A stretch of 56,864 bases of DNA from a virus. This document shows, one piece after another, positions 18,945-29,543 of the stretch. The notes below the pieces were generated by a model that searched no databases, was not told the origin of the DNA, and saw nothing but the letters and a program-made list of their open reading frames with translations. How positions within the stretch are numbered: the first letter of the stretch is position 1; each line of letters starts with the position of its first letter. A program made the translations under genes and the position numbers. Location: positions 1 to 56,864 of the IMG/VR virus record IMGVR_UViG_3300028392_000077; one strand, written 5' to 3'.

Positions 18945-21900
18945 TTAGGCTGTTGCAATTGCTCTTAGATTTTTGACTTGTGGAACAACAGTTGAATTGT
19001 CCGAGTAGAAACATATTTTAATCGAGAACACTTTGAAATTATTGTATGACACAGTTGATGTTTTAATATCATTGTAAACAATATTCAATGCTTGATATGT
19101 ATCTGTTATCCAATCATTCGGACCAGTACTTGGTAAACCACCACCTGGAGTAAATATTGGATTCATCAGATGATATGGTTGATCATCAAAATTATTTCCA
19201 TCATTGGCATTCAACACTTTGCAATATACTTCTATACTTGTTCCTGGTTGACGATTTACATCCAAATAAACTGTCAATCCTGTCGAATCAAAGTTATTTG
19301 CTAATGTTACTCTCTTTGTAATATACTTCGACAATGCTCCACCATTTCTAAAACCTGATTGCGATTCACTATAGATTTTATCTGCGGTATGTGCATTTAC
19401 TACGTTATTAACAAGAACTGGATACAATCTTTCCAAGTCAATGACGGGAGATGTCCATCTGTCTGTGTTAGTCAATGTTGTACGAACAACAATGTCACCA
19501 CTATCTAATTGTTTCTGTCTAGACGGCAATATGTGATTCTGTTTGGTAGTTATAGGAATAAAGTCGGACATCAAAGTGGTTGCATAATCCTTAGTCTGAA
19601 TAGAATACTCAATAGAATCCAATGCATTAAATGTCAGATCGCTGTTATTAAGATTAATCAAATCGTATGTCTTTAATATATTTGAGGTATTTGATGTGAA
19701 CTGTACTGACGCATAACCACCCGCAAAGTCACAAACATATGCACGGAAACATAACGTTTCTCCTCCAGCAGGAATCCAAGTCTGGGAATTCTGGGACTTG
19801 AATAATGCGCCAGCATAAGATACTGAAGTTATCGTCTTCCGTGTTCCATATTGGACTTCACCCATTTTGGATGCATAAACTGCATATTGATCCGAATTGG
19901 TTGATATCATAATGCTGTATTGACCTGCAGGCAAATAAATTGGATGATCAAATTGGAAGTTAGTTGGTAAATAAATCGAATCGTAAACGTTATTTGGATT
20001 AGGTGTATTGATACTATCCGGATTCTTGGTCACAATAGAACCAGGAATATCGTTTACTGCATCAGGATAACCATTAACAACTGGACGTATACGAACTGTG
20101 ACTGGTACCAAAGGATCTTTCTTTGCAAAGAATATATCAACAGAAGATATAAATGCACCATTCGGGAATTGACCTTCTGTGATGAAGAAATTCTGTGATA
20201 GAGGATCTTGTAATGCACCAAGATATGCAGCTTGACCAACTTTACCCTCAACATATGCTTGATTTGCAGCAGATCTATAATAAGTTTCAACTGTGTTTAT
20301 CGCAGCAGATTCACTGAGTTTGCCCAACAAATATTGACCATACACAGTCTCCATTCCTACCATTATTCCGGCAAATTGAGTTAGTGTTGGTGGATTTTGA
20401 ATACTCTTTGCGAGATTATATGCAGTACCCGTGAATACGCTGTTTCCACATATACTGGATAACGCTTGATATGCTCCGCCTGCAGCATTCATCATCTTTC
20501 TAACCATAGCAATACCATCGGATTTTGATAGTGTTTGTGCTCTAGTTGTTACTGCATCATTCGACCATATTCCTAGATTTTGCATGGGTTCTGCCATAGA
20601 AGACACTACCCAGTTTCGACTTACACCACCAATTGTTACTGTAGTTGTAAAAGTTTGACTGTATGATCCAATCTGTGCAGATTTCACTTGGAAGAACAAT
20701 CGACCCGAAGAGTCTGCCGTAACAGTTTGTGAAGTAGAGAATACTCCAGGCGAAGCTCCACCACCACCTGGTGGCCAGAAGTTAAAATCACTATTCGCTA
20801 ATATTGTACCACCACCAGAAGCGGTAACACTTATTGGTTGATTTGGTATAGCTCCAGTTACAGTAATTACACCACTTGTGACTCCATTGAGTATCAGGCC
20901 CACATTGTCGGGTCCTTGAGGTATATCAAATTGAATATTTTGTGGTGCTTGAGTCTTAGTCAATACTGTAAAGGTTCCTGAAGCAGATCCAGCTGATGAA
21001 TAACCTGTAACAGTAGTATCTGTGGATTGTCCGCTAGAGGGACTTGAATGATTTCTTAATTGTATCAAGAAAGAACCACCACCATCTGCTGTTACGGATC
21101 CATTTGTCATCCAAGGAGCACTATCCGATATGGATGATGTTGCTGCTCTGAATGAACCACCGGAGACTGATAATGTAACCGTTGCGCCGCTACCCCAATT
21201 CGAACCTGTTGCCTGGTTTGACGAATAATCCGTATTAAATTCCACACTCGACTGCGATATGAACGAGGAAAAAGAAGGTGGCGAAGGTGTAGGTACTGGT
21301 GTAGGTACTGGTGTAGGTACTGGTGTAGGTACTGGTGTAGGTACTGGTGTAGGTACTGGACTCGGCGTTGGCGTCGGAGTTGGTACTGGTGTAGGTACTG
21401 GTGTAGGTACTGGTGTAGGTACTGGACTCGGCGGTGCAACATATGCCAGAGTTGTAATTACATATGTTCCCGTAACCGAACCCACTGATACCTGCACACT
21501 GACCGGAGTTGAATAACTTGTACTTGCAGTTCCCCTCGCAGCAACAATCAATGTTCCTGTACCACTTGTTGTAACAGACACAGCTCCACCCGTTACCCAA
21601 GGATCACTATCCGATATAGATGATGTTCCTGCTTTAAATGCACCACCAGAAACAGATACAAGAACTGGAGCATTTGGTGATAAACCCGTTACTGTAACTG
21701 AACTTGATGTTTGGGTTGAACCCAGTGCAACACCATTCACAGGAGTAAATGAGAATTGATCAGGAGTAGTATCTGCTATCTTAGTGGTGATTACATAATG
21801 TACAGGAATGTTTCCAAGTGAGATGATGACATCTGTTGGAGTATCATATCTAGTACTTGAGAAACCTTTAGCTGCAAGAACTATGCTACCAGTATTACTT

Positions 21901-24900
21901 GTAGTTACAGTTTTTGATGATGCAAATATAGTACTTAATTGTGTGGTTCCTGCGTCCACTAAACCGTTTGATGCGGTTAGAGTTATACTTGTATTCGAAG
22001 GTAAACCGTATACAGGAGTTGTTGCAGAGGTGTGTGATGTGTTGACATCCACTCTATCCGCAGAAGTAATAATAAAAGGTATAGGATTAACTGCTAATTG
22101 TACTCCAGCTGTGTTTGCACCCGCCTCTGTGTTTATAGATACTTGTGAAGCTGGTTTTGGTGTAGATATCGGCGGCCGAGTTGAAACCACAGTTGATTGT
22201 AGTGATTCCAGTGTTCCTTGGGCGTAGAATACTGCTTTGGCATATGAATTTCCGTAAATCGGACTGAGTATGCTATCTGAGAATTCTATGATAATTTGTC
22301 CTGTTGGAAACTTGGCAAGATCACTGGAAGGTAGAGTGATCGTGCCTGATGCATGACCATTTCTATCAGTTCTCAACATACCACCACTAACTCCATTTGC
22401 TTGTGTGTTTGCACGAAGTACTGCTGGAGTTGTATTACTGGATGCAATATAAATTGAAGGTGTCGCAATATAATTGTACCCCGGATTGGTTACATTGACT
22501 GCTGTAACCACACCATTAACAACGTCTGCGGTTGCAATTGCTGATGCTGAACTTGTTCCTGCAATCTGAACAATGGATTGACCAATACCGTTCGGATATC
22601 CAGAACCACCATTAATAACATCAATCGCATACAATCCATCAACAGAACTGGAGTCTGCACTAACAGTGAAGTCCATTGTGGTTCTATTGATGTATGTGTG
22701 CAAGACAGTGTATGGAGGCATGCCATATACATCAAACTTAATGGGAATTGATCTTGCGTAAGGAATAATGGCAGTGTTGAGTATCTGCGTTGAAGAAGAT
22801 ACTGTGATATTTCCACTAGTTAATGCGCCAGTTAATCCTTTTGATGTTAATGCGTCCTTAATTGCAACCGTGTCTCTTGTAATTTGTGTCAACTGACTTG
22901 ATGTTACAACATTTTGTCCGGACCAGTTAAACTGCCAATCATTCCATTGTGTGCCGAAACCGTTTCCACTTGTTGCTGAAATCCATGCGGCTTGATCTTC
23001 GTTGACAACATTAATTATTGGTTGATTATCTACATCGTACCAGGTATCACTAGAAGGAGATAATGTTACTGTTCCACTCCAATAACTGACGTTGAATGGA
23101 TTTACGTTGACAATTTCTGTCGCAACATTCTGATTAACAATTATATGTTCGTCGTATGAGAATGTAATTATATTATTCTTCACGGACAAATAATTATTTG
23201 TCTTACCAGTAGCCGCTCCCGTGTTTGGAGAAGTAACATAAGTTCCTTGTGTTAAACTATTGTTCAACTTTTCGGTAACAGAAGTAAATGCCGGTCTGGC
23301 TAATTGTGCAGTGGAATCTATTGATACTGCATAATCAGGATTACCAACATCACCCACACTATGACCTTTGAAACTATCAACCAAGAAACCATTCTTAAAT
23401 AATAATTGTGTTCCCGTAGAATCTGTAACGTCACTACCCCTTACTTCTTTTTCTAAAAGAGATAATGCAGTATAATATTCAATGTTTGTGATTCTCTTAT
23501 CCAATACTCCAATATCTCTCATGGTATATCTTCTGAGATTGGTTGGAGTTATTGTTATGTCATTCTTTGAATATGTGTATGCAGGAAGATTCAACGTGAA
23601 TAATGTTAGAGCGTCTGCATCATCAACAGGCTCTATTGGATTGGAATATGAAGGTTTACCCATTTTGGTTTTAAATTGACCATTAGCCTTCAAAACAATC
23701 TTGTCAATTCTACTCAAATAATATGAGTAGTTGGCGAAAGGGGTATCTAAAGGAGCGGGTAACTGGAATGAATCAAAAGTAGTTACATTAAGTCCATCAG
23801 ATCTTCTTGGTCTAAAATCCAAAACATCTCTGAGACTATATGTTACACCTGTTGACTTGGATGTAAACGATGGAATGTTTGCATAACTAATTCCAGCATA
23901 TGAGTTTACTGTTATTGGTCCTTTACCACCAGAATGTGTAAAGTAATCAACAATGACTACCACTTGACCTTTTGGACTACCCGATATATTTGTTACTGTT
24001 GCATGATCATAATAAGCATCTTTTTGTCCGTTATCGACAACATAGTTCGACAACATATTCGGAAGTTTTTTCCAGTATGCAGGAGATATATCCGGTTGTA
24101 AATTTTGATTTGAGAATGATAATGAAGTATATACGGAATCACCATATGCAATTCTTTCATCATAATTATAACTTGTCGCTGAATTCCATGTACCAGAGTA
24201 TGTGAAAGTTCCTATTTCAAACACGCCTTTAAACTTGTATACGTCTGATACGCCAATGTCGATAGCGGTTGCCATCGGATTTGCAGAAATTGATTGTGCA
24301 TGATTCGACACAAGAGTTTTATTCTTGATGGAGTCTCCAGTAATACTAATGGTAGCAAAAATGTCAGCAGTACCATTGTAACTTCCGCCCACATTAAATT
24401 GTGCTTGACCTGTTGTAATATTTGAATTTGTAACGGTTACAGCCACATTTGCAGTATCATCTAATGGAATAAGTTGACCCGCAGTGTAATTTCCATCGGT
24501 TGATTTTGCAACTAAAATATAGTATTGTCTGGCATTTGCACCAGAAATAACACCAGAACCACCCATGAAATCTTCATTCGCAGTGGTTGTATTGATTGTT
24601 GTGATACCATTATTGAATGTGACACTACCAAATCTTCTGGTTGTTATATAATTAATGTTTGATACTGAACTGATATTCTTCTGTGGAAATGGGAATATCA
24701 AAGAACTGTAATTGTTATCAACAATACCAGGTTCATCAACTTGTGCTGAAAATCCTGATGATGTAATTAAAGAAACATCAGAAAAGGTGTTGCTTCTGGA
24801 TGGAATATTAACATCAAACAGATATGCATTATACTTTGCAGATTTCAGCGATCCCGAATTGTATGAGAAATTTCTTACCTTTGCTGTACCAATTACACTC

Positions 24901-26279
24901 GATGATGCATCATACAGACTTACTGTAGTTCCAGATTGAAAATTAACAATTCCTGAAGATACGTTAGCAAGTTTGACATAATTACCATAATAGGATTCGA
25001 TGCTGATATTGGTTTGAGATTCAGTATCTCTCGCCTTTGCAATATAGTATTTTGTGGGTGCAATATGTTCTACTGCTGAACCATTCAAATAAACTTTGCC
25101 CGCACTGATCGAGGAAGTTGCATTCGCTGCAGCAGGATCACCTTCAGTGATAACCAAAGAGAATGGATTAACAACGAAGTTGCCTGCTTGATCGAATACA
25201 GATCTAGCGATAGATTTGGATATTTCAGTGAATAATGGTTTATTATTGATATCTTCCGTGACACCTTTATTAATGCGTATCAGTTCAATAAACTTAACTG
25301 TTGTCAGATTGGCAACGACCTGATCACTCAAGTAGGGTTTTGAAGTTAATGTCAATGAAACTTTATATCTATCAGCACCTGGTGCCTGATAGTTTGATGC
25401 TCCGATTGCAGGATCAAGTAGTGACGAATCTGCAAAAGAATCGACGTAAGTTTCATCCACTTCAAAACCAACAACTACTGATGGGGATGCGTTAAGTGGA
25501 TTGGGAACAATAAAAGATGATGCATTATATACGAAAAGACCATTTGTGAACCAAACACCCTCATCGATACCAACCTCTAACGCTTTAACCGAGCATTTGT
25601 TGGTTATAACAGCGGATATACTGGACAAATCACTTGTTAATGCTGTATCGAGAGTAACTTGATTGATGCCGTCAATAGAGGTTACAGTTGCATACAGATT
25701 AATTGATGCAATTGCAATAGTATCACCCACAGAAATATTTGCTGTATTAATATACAGAATATTACTCAGATACGTACCGGATGACGTTCTAGTTATTTGT
25801 TGTTCTGTTACAACAGTCGCACTATAAGAATATGAAACTGAACCATTTAGTGATGCAATTGCCTGATTCTTGGAGTTATAGAAATAAATTGTTTCTCCTG
25901 TCGAAAACAGAGTATTATTTTGTACGTTTACAGCTTTCGTTATGATGTAGAAATTTGTTATATCAACATCCACAACTTGAGCAATAAGTTTGGAATTTTG
26001 TCCTACGGCAAACAGACCGGTGAATGACTGAATATTTTCATTACTGAGTAACTTACAAGTTGTAATATTTGAATCTACAAATATATTACCGCCAGACACT
26101 TTAGAACCATCAGCATAAATGCCTGCACCAAATTTTGAAATTTGATCCTGTAGGATTGTTTGTGCTTGAGTTAGTTCTCTAGCCTGAACCGCATATCCAG
26201 GTTTAAATAGAATTCTGTGATAGTTTTTGGTGGGATCGAAATCATCATACCACGGTTCTTTATTAAACTTAATCGTCAT
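18945..26279 (-). CDS. Very large baseplate/fibre protein, DUF4815-like
   Basis: This is a 2444-residue protein. The N-terminus (FNKEPWYDDFDPTKNYHRIL, PGYAVQARELTQAQTILQDQ) is the hallmark of the DUF4815 family of T4-like virion proteins. Residues about 1450-1870 hold several Ig-like/BIG-type beta repeats with a shared SISDSDPW motif, interrupted at about 1614-1666 by a PTPVPTPVPTP linker coded by a 12-bp tandem repeat. The C-terminal 500 residues (FFAKKDPLVPVTVRIRPV, PAGQYSIMISTNSDQYAVY) look like the carbohydrate-facing half seen in these proteins. It follows gp8, where T4 has gp9/gp10, so it may fill the fibre-socket role at the baseplate rim. Its size is well above a typical DUF4815 protein, apparently because of the Ig-like insertions. 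Confidence 0.7.
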   Translation of the reverse strand: MTIKFNKEPWYDDFDPTKNYHRILFKPGYAVQARELTQAQTILQDQISKFGAGIYADGSKVSGGNIFVDSNITTCKLLSNENIQSFTGLFAVGQNSKLIAQVVDVDITNFYIITKAVNVQNNTLFSTGETIYFYNSKNQAIASLNGSVSYSYSATVVTEQQITRTSSGTYLSNILYINTANISVGDTIAIASINLYATVTSIDGINQVTLDTALTSDLSSISAVITNKCSVKALEVGIDEGVWFTNGLFVYNASSFIVPNPLNASPSVVVGFEVDETYVDSFADSSLLDPAIGASNYQAPGADRYKVSLTLTSKPYLSDQVVANLTTVKFIELIRINKGVTEDINNKPLFTEISKSIARSVFDQAGNFVVNPFSLVITEGDPAAANATSSISAGKVYLNGSAVEHIAPTKYYIAKARDTESQTNISIESYYGNYVKLANVSSGIVNFQSGTTVSLYDASSSVIGTAKVRNFSYNSGSLKSAKYNAYLFDVNIPSRSNTFSDVSLITSSGFSAQVDEPGIVDNNYSSLIFPFPQKNISSVSNINYITTRRFGSVTFNNGITTINTTTANEDFMGGSGVISGANARQYYILVAKSTDGNYTAGQLIPLDDTANVAVTVTNSNITTGQAQFNVGGSYNGTADIFATISITGDSIKNKTLVSNHAQSISANPMATAIDIGVSDVYKFKGVFEIGTFTYSGTWNSATSYNYDERIAYGDSVYTSLSFSNQNLQPDISPAYWKKLPNMLSNYVVDNGQKDAYYDHATVTNISGSPKGQVVVIVDYFTHSGGKGPITVNSYAGISYANIPSFTSKSTGVTYSLRDVLDFRPRRSDGLNVTTFDSFQLPAPLDTPFANYSYYLSRIDKIVLKANGQFKTKMGKPSYSNPIEPVDDADALTLFTLNLPAYTYSKNDITITPTNLRRYTMRDIGVLDKRITNIEYYTALSLLEKEVRGSDVTDSTGTQLLFKNGFLVDSFKGHSVGDVGNPDYAVSIDSTAQLARPAFTSVTEKLNNSLTQGTYVTSPNTGAATGKTNNYLSVKNNIITFSYDEHIIVNQNVATEIVNVNPFNVSYWSGTVTLSPSSDTWYDVDNQPIINVVNEDQAAWISATSGNGFGTQWNDWQFNWSGQNVVTSSQLTQITRDTVAIKDALTSKGLTGALTSGNITVSSSTQILNTAIIPYARSIPIKFDVYGMPPYTVLHTYINRTTMDFTVSADSSSVDGLYAIDVINGGSGYPNGIGQSIVQIAGTSSASAIATADVVNGVVTAVNVTNPGYNYIATPSIYIASSNTTPAVLRANTQANGVSGGMLRTDRNGHASGTITLPSSDLAKFPTGQIIIEFSDSILSPIYGNSYAKAVFYAQGTLESLQSTVVSTRPPISTPKPASQVSINTEAGANTAGVQLAVNPIPFIITSADRVDVNTSHTSATTPVYGLPSNTSITLTASNGLVDAGTTQLSTIFASSKTVTTSNTGSIVLAAKGFSSTRYDTPTDVIISLGNIPVHYVITTKIADTTPDQFSFTPVNGVALGSTQTSSSVTVTGLSPNAPVLVSVSGGAFKAGTSSISDSDPWVTGGAVSVTTSGTGTLIVAARGTASTSYSTPVSVQVSVGSVTGTYVITTLAYVAPPSPVPTPVPTPVPTPVPTPTPTPSPVPTPVPTPVPTPVPTPVPTPVPTPSPPSFSSFISQSSVEFNTDYSSNQATGSNWGSGATVTLSVSGGSFRAATSSISDSAPWMTNGSVTADGGGSFLIQLRNHSSPSSGQSTDTTVTGYSSAGSASGTFTVLTKTQAPQNIQFDIPQGPDNVGLILNGVTSGVITVTGAIPNQPISVTASGGGTILANSDFNFWPPGGGGASPGVFSTSQTVTADSSGRLFFQVKSAQIGSYSQTFTTTVTIGGVSRNWVVSSMAEPMQNLGIWSNDAVTTRAQTLSKSDGIAMVRKMMNAAGGAYQALSSICGNSVFTGTAYNLAKSIQNPPTLTQFAGIMVGMETVYGQYLLGKLSESAAINTVETYYRSAANQAYVEGKVGQAAYLGALQDPLSQNFFITEGQFPNGAFISSVDIFFAKKDPLVPVTVRIRPVVNGYPDAVNDIPGSIVTKNPDSINTPNPNNVYDSIYLPTNFQFDHPIYLPAGQYSIMISTNSDQYAVYASKMGEVQYGTRKTITSVSYAGALFKSQNSQTWIPAGGETLCFRAYVCDFAGGYASVQFTSNTSNILKTYDLINLNNSDLTFNALDSIEYSIQTKDYATTLMSDFIPITTKQNHILPSRQKQLDSGDIVVRTTLTNTDRWTSPVIDLERLYPVLVNNVVNAHTADKIYSESQSGFRNGGALSKYITKRVTLANNFDSTGLTVYLDVNRQPGTSIEVYCKVLNANDGNNFDDQPYHLMNPIFTPGGGLPSTGPNDWITDTYQALNIVYNDIKTSTVSYNNFKVFSIKICFYSDNSTVVPQVKNLRAIATA
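21286..21423 (-). repeat. 12-bp tandem repeat coding a PTPV linker
   Basis: Six perfect copies of GGTGTAGGTACT (plus strand) occupy 21286-21357 and three more occupy 21388-21423. A degenerate spacer between them codes TPTPTPS. The unit is a multiple of three, so copy-number change would lengthen or shorten the linker without frameshift. Confidence 0.95.
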
Positions 26280-26292
26280 TTTTTTACCTTAA

Positions 26293-27690
26293 TTAGTATC
26301 CTAGTACAAATTTAAACTGTTCCACCCCATCCACACTCCTATCGATACCACTCATATTCTGAACATATGTCACATAACCTGTATATGGAACAATATTCGG
26401 TTTTGATTGTGATAGTAGTGTTCTCGTAGTTCCTGATCTATTACTGTAAAGAGAGGCACTCGTTAATGGATTTCCGTAAGTATTTATGACGTATACCACG
26501 TTGGTATCCGGATGAAAATGTACCACTGTTCCAACAAATGTGGGAGCGGTAATATCGCCCTGATAAACAAGTTCATTTGCCTCATATTCTCCATATCCAG
26601 GAGAAACTTGTAAATCGGTAGTTAATTGATATATTTGTCCATTAGCAGGATTTGGTGCGGATGAATACTCGCTGGGATTCACTAACAAACCAACCTGATA
26701 ATATGTGATATTACTATTCATCATTCCAGGAATAACACCGTTTTCAGTACCATCAAAACTACATACGAGCATATCATGTATAGCGCCCAATTCTGAAGTT
26801 GGATCTGATCCATGGCCACCAATCGGAGATACTGGTGCAATGACTGTTGCACCCGATCCTATCATTGAATTTGCTGTAGTGATAGTTACATTCGCATATG
26901 TATAATTCTTTCCTGGATTTGTCACAACAATATCTTTGATAACACCATTTGCAGTATCAAACACAGCTGTTCCTGTCGCACCGGTACCGTCACCCGTGAT
27001 CGTAACAAATACCTGTGAGTTTGCAGGTTTATAACCAGATCCACCATTCGTTACATTAATAACATCAATATTACCAGAACCAACAATTTGTTCTGGTAAT
27101 TCTGCACCAATCGCAAAAACGCCAGATGGTAAAGGTATCCATGTACTGTCCATAAACTTGTTTTTTAAACCAAGATCGACAGTATACATATATTTCCATT
27201 TATAACCATCTGTACTCTGATAAACATTATTTGTTCCATAAGTACCTGGTTGAAAAATGGGTTCATTTAGTGATGGTGCACCATTATTATTCCATAGACA
27301 CTTAAAAACTTGATCATAACTGTTCTTAACATAAAACTTATACAGGGGATTATCGTTTGCATCAATATCCAACATGTTGACATCATCTCTATAATAATCA
27401 TAGACAGTGTTGGATATCCAATCAAATCTTTTAATTACTGGAGTAACACTATCGGCACCCATTTTTTTTATCACAAACATATTTTTAAATGTGTTCTTGA
27501 TTGATTGTTGATCCTGTAACGGAACTGGAGGATTGGCATCATCTTCCCACGGATCAACTCTACTCAAGAAACAATATGTCGAAGATAAATTTATGTTGGG
27601 ATTTAAAGGATAGGTTAACACCGGATAATAATACATTAATTCCGATTGAATAACCTTAAAATATTCCGTTAATAGATTCTTTTTTGCCAT
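26293..27690 (-). CDS. gp8: Baseplate wedge protein gp8-like
   Basis: This 465-residue protein begins MAKKNLLTEYFKVIQSELM and contains YCFLSRVDPWEDD, TYGTNNVYQSTDGYKWKYMYTV and a C-terminus NMSGIDRSVDGVEQFKFVLGY. The end resembles the YIENRxPITRxxDQTExIKLILEF ending of gp8 in marine T4-like phages. Two short beta repeats with GGSGYKPAN and NPGKNYTYANV lie in the middle and also occur in gp6 and gp7. T4 gp8 is 334 residues, so this one is longer. Its place between gp7-like and the DUF4815 protein fits T4 order (6-7-8-9/10). Assignment is by order and end motif. Confidence 0.6.
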   Translation of the reverse strand: MAKKNLLTEYFKVIQSELMYYYPVLTYPLNPNINLSSTYCFLSRVDPWEDDANPPVPLQDQQSIKNTFKNMFVIKKMGADSVTPVIKRFDWISNTVYDYYRDDVNMLDIDANDNPLYKFYVKNSYDQVFKCLWNNNGAPSLNEPIFQPGTYGTNNVYQSTDGYKWKYMYTVDLGLKNKFMDSTWIPLPSGVFAIGAELPEQIVGSGNIDVINVTNGGSGYKPANSQVFVTITGDGTGATGTAVFDTANGVIKDIVVTNPGKNYTYANVTITTANSMIGSGATVIAPVSPIGGHGSDPTSELGAIHDMLVCSFDGTENGVIPGMMNSNITYYQVGLLVNPSEYSSAPNPANGQIYQLTTDLQVSPGYGEYEANELVYQGDITAPTFVGTVVHFHPDTNVVYVINTYGNPLTSASLYSNRSGTTRTLLSQSKPNIVPYTGYVTYVQNMSGIDRSVDGVEQFKFVLGY

Positions 27691-27701
27691 AGTTTTATTT
27701 A

Positions 27702-29540
27702 TTATGAATAATTGACAGATACAAAGGTATTTGCTAAATCACCATCGATACTGAAATATCTTAGGTATGCGGAATGTAATGATGTCAAAGTGAAAGATGC
27801 CGCACCAATAGTTGAATTGTTTGCATAACAACCGTGAGTGATTGTGTGATTTGACCCGCCGCCAGTATCAACATTTGTTAACCAAACTTCAACAACTTTA
27901 CCCACAGTATACCCATTTAAATTTATTGTCGTGGTTCCATTACAATTAAATTTGTATAATGAATTATTTGCAATATCAATATTTAATGTGTTAATTATAC
28001 CAGAAATAACATTTGGGTTATAGATGAATCCCTTTTGTGGATTAACAACACCATTAAATATTGCTGATGTTCCATTGAAGGATGCAATCTGTGTCTGAGT
28101 ATTAGTTCCTGCGGATGTGGTAAAGAATTGTATCTGTGTTGATCTTGCGGCATCAGTAAAGTTTTCTGTTGCAACAATATCAATTCTACCACTACCCAAT
28201 GTTGAGAATTTGGTAGAACCATACCCATTACCTGACATTCTCATCAGGATATCACCATTTAAGACTGCTTGTGGTGCAGTAGGAGTTCCTCTTGCAGTTC
28301 TACCTGCAACAACAGCATAGGTATTTGCACCATACGAGTCAAATACGATTCTGGATGATACGTTCTGTTTACCGGAAATGTGTAACATATAACCATCATT
28401 TGATGGTAATTGGACATCACCTATAGGACATGCTGCAATAGTTAGTGCTGCTTCTGTTGGAGAAAATACTGTATTTGCAAATATTACTAAACCATTAACA
28501 TTTAGTTTGTCATCAATATTCAATGTACCTGCAAAAGTATTGCCATTCGTATTTGCAAAGAACTTTCCATCAGCATATGCTTTTAATTGAGTATTGGCTG
28601 ATGTTACAATACCATCTGTATAAGATTTCAGTTGGGTATTGGCTGAACTTACTGATGAAGAAACTAATCCATCGGTATAAGATTTCAACTGATTATTAGC
28701 TGATGTTACAGAAGAACTAATAGCACCATCTGTATACGTTTTTAACTGGTTATTAGCAGAAGCAATTGATCCATCAGTATATGCCTTTAACTGAGTATTG
28801 GCTGATGTTACTATACCATCAGTATATGCTTTCAACTGAGTATTAGCTAATCCAATATTGGTATTGGTTTGGTTTAATGCACCAAACAAATAGATGGTAT
28901 TGGCGCTTGATGAATTTGCAATATTTCTGGTTGCAATGGAGTAATTATTTGATGCTGCTGCCGTACTTTGTGTTGTTCCATCATCAAATGTGAAATATCT
29001 ACCAGTATTTAATGTCAATCCAGTTTTTGTCACATAACCAACTATATTAGCACTGGTTGCACCTCCAGAAATCAGAACAGTTTTAGTATCGGAAGATGTT
29101 GTTCCTATTACCAAATTTCCATGACTTGTACTTGAAGAATCTCCACTAACATATAAGTATCCGTCGTTTGGATACATTGATGAATAGTTTGGATCTGAGA
29201 ATGTTGAACCATTAATTCCCAAATCAATATAGTTTGTTGTATCTGTACCATCATCAGATGTTACAATGTAATCACCAGAACCACTTGATGTGAAATTCTG
29301 TAGATTGACTTGCAAATATGATACATTATTACCACTAAACTGTCCTATTGCAGATGCAGCAATAACATGATTATTGCCAACATTTAGTGGATTATGGGAA
29401 TACAAACCTTGTGCTAAAGTTGTACCCGTAAACTTTCCAGTAGTACCAGAAGGAATATCAACAGCAACAAATAGTGTGTTGGCTGTGTTGGCATTTAACT
29501 GACGAATTTCCGATAGTTCTGATATTTTGATTGTACTCAT
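27702..29540 (-). CDS. Accessory fibre protein inserted between wedge genes
   Basis: This 612-residue protein starts MSTIKISELSEIRQLNANT, an N-terminal pattern of phage structural proteins. Residues about 217-323 contain one YLFGALNQTNTN unit and six ANTQLKxYTDG repeats, the same as in the two S74 fibres. The C-terminus is a beta-rich domain (VVEVWLTNVDTGGGSNHTI and LTSLHSAYLRYFSIDG) without S74. It lies between gp7-like and gp8-like, where T4 has no gene, so it looks like a fibre built into the wedge operon. It could decorate the baseplate. Confidence 0.65.
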   Translation of the reverse strand: MSTIKISELSEIRQLNANTANTLFVAVDIPSGTTGKFTGTTLAQGLYSHNPLNVGNNHVIAASAIGQFSGNNVSYLQVNLQNFTSSGSGDYIVTSDDGTDTTNYIDLGINGSTFSDPNYSSMYPNDGYLYVSGDSSSTSHGNLVIGTTSSDTKTVLISGGATSANIVGYVTKTGLTLNTGRYFTFDDGTTQSTAAASNNYSIATRNIANSSSANTIYLFGALNQTNTNIGLANTQLKAYTDGIVTSANTQLKAYTDGSIASANNQLKTYTDGAISSSVTSANNQLKSYTDGLVSSSVSSANTQLKSYTDGIVTSANTQLKAYADGKFFANTNGNTFAGTLNIDDKLNVNGLVIFANTVFSPTEAALTIAACPIGDVQLPSNDGYMLHISGKQNVSSRIVFDSYGANTYAVVAGRTARGTPTAPQAVLNGDILMRMSGNGYGSTKFSTLGSGRIDIVATENFTDAARSTQIQFFTTSAGTNTQTQIASFNGTSAIFNGVVNPQKGFIYNPNVISGIINTLNIDIANNSLYKFNCNGTTTINLNGYTVGKVVEVWLTNVDTGGGSNHTITHGCYANNSTIGAASFTLTSLHSAYLRYFSIDGDLANTFVSVNYS

Positions 29541-29543
29541 TTT

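Noticed and set aside
21259-21516. A plus-strand open frame coding GVGTGVGTG repeats.
   Set aside because: It is the complement of the PTPV repeat in the 2444-residue gene and has no RBS or similarity.
27696-27703. AATAAATA just before the gp8-like gene as a late promoter.
   Set aside because: It ends only about five bases before the ATG, too close to leave a leader or RBS. It is likely part of the stop/start region.
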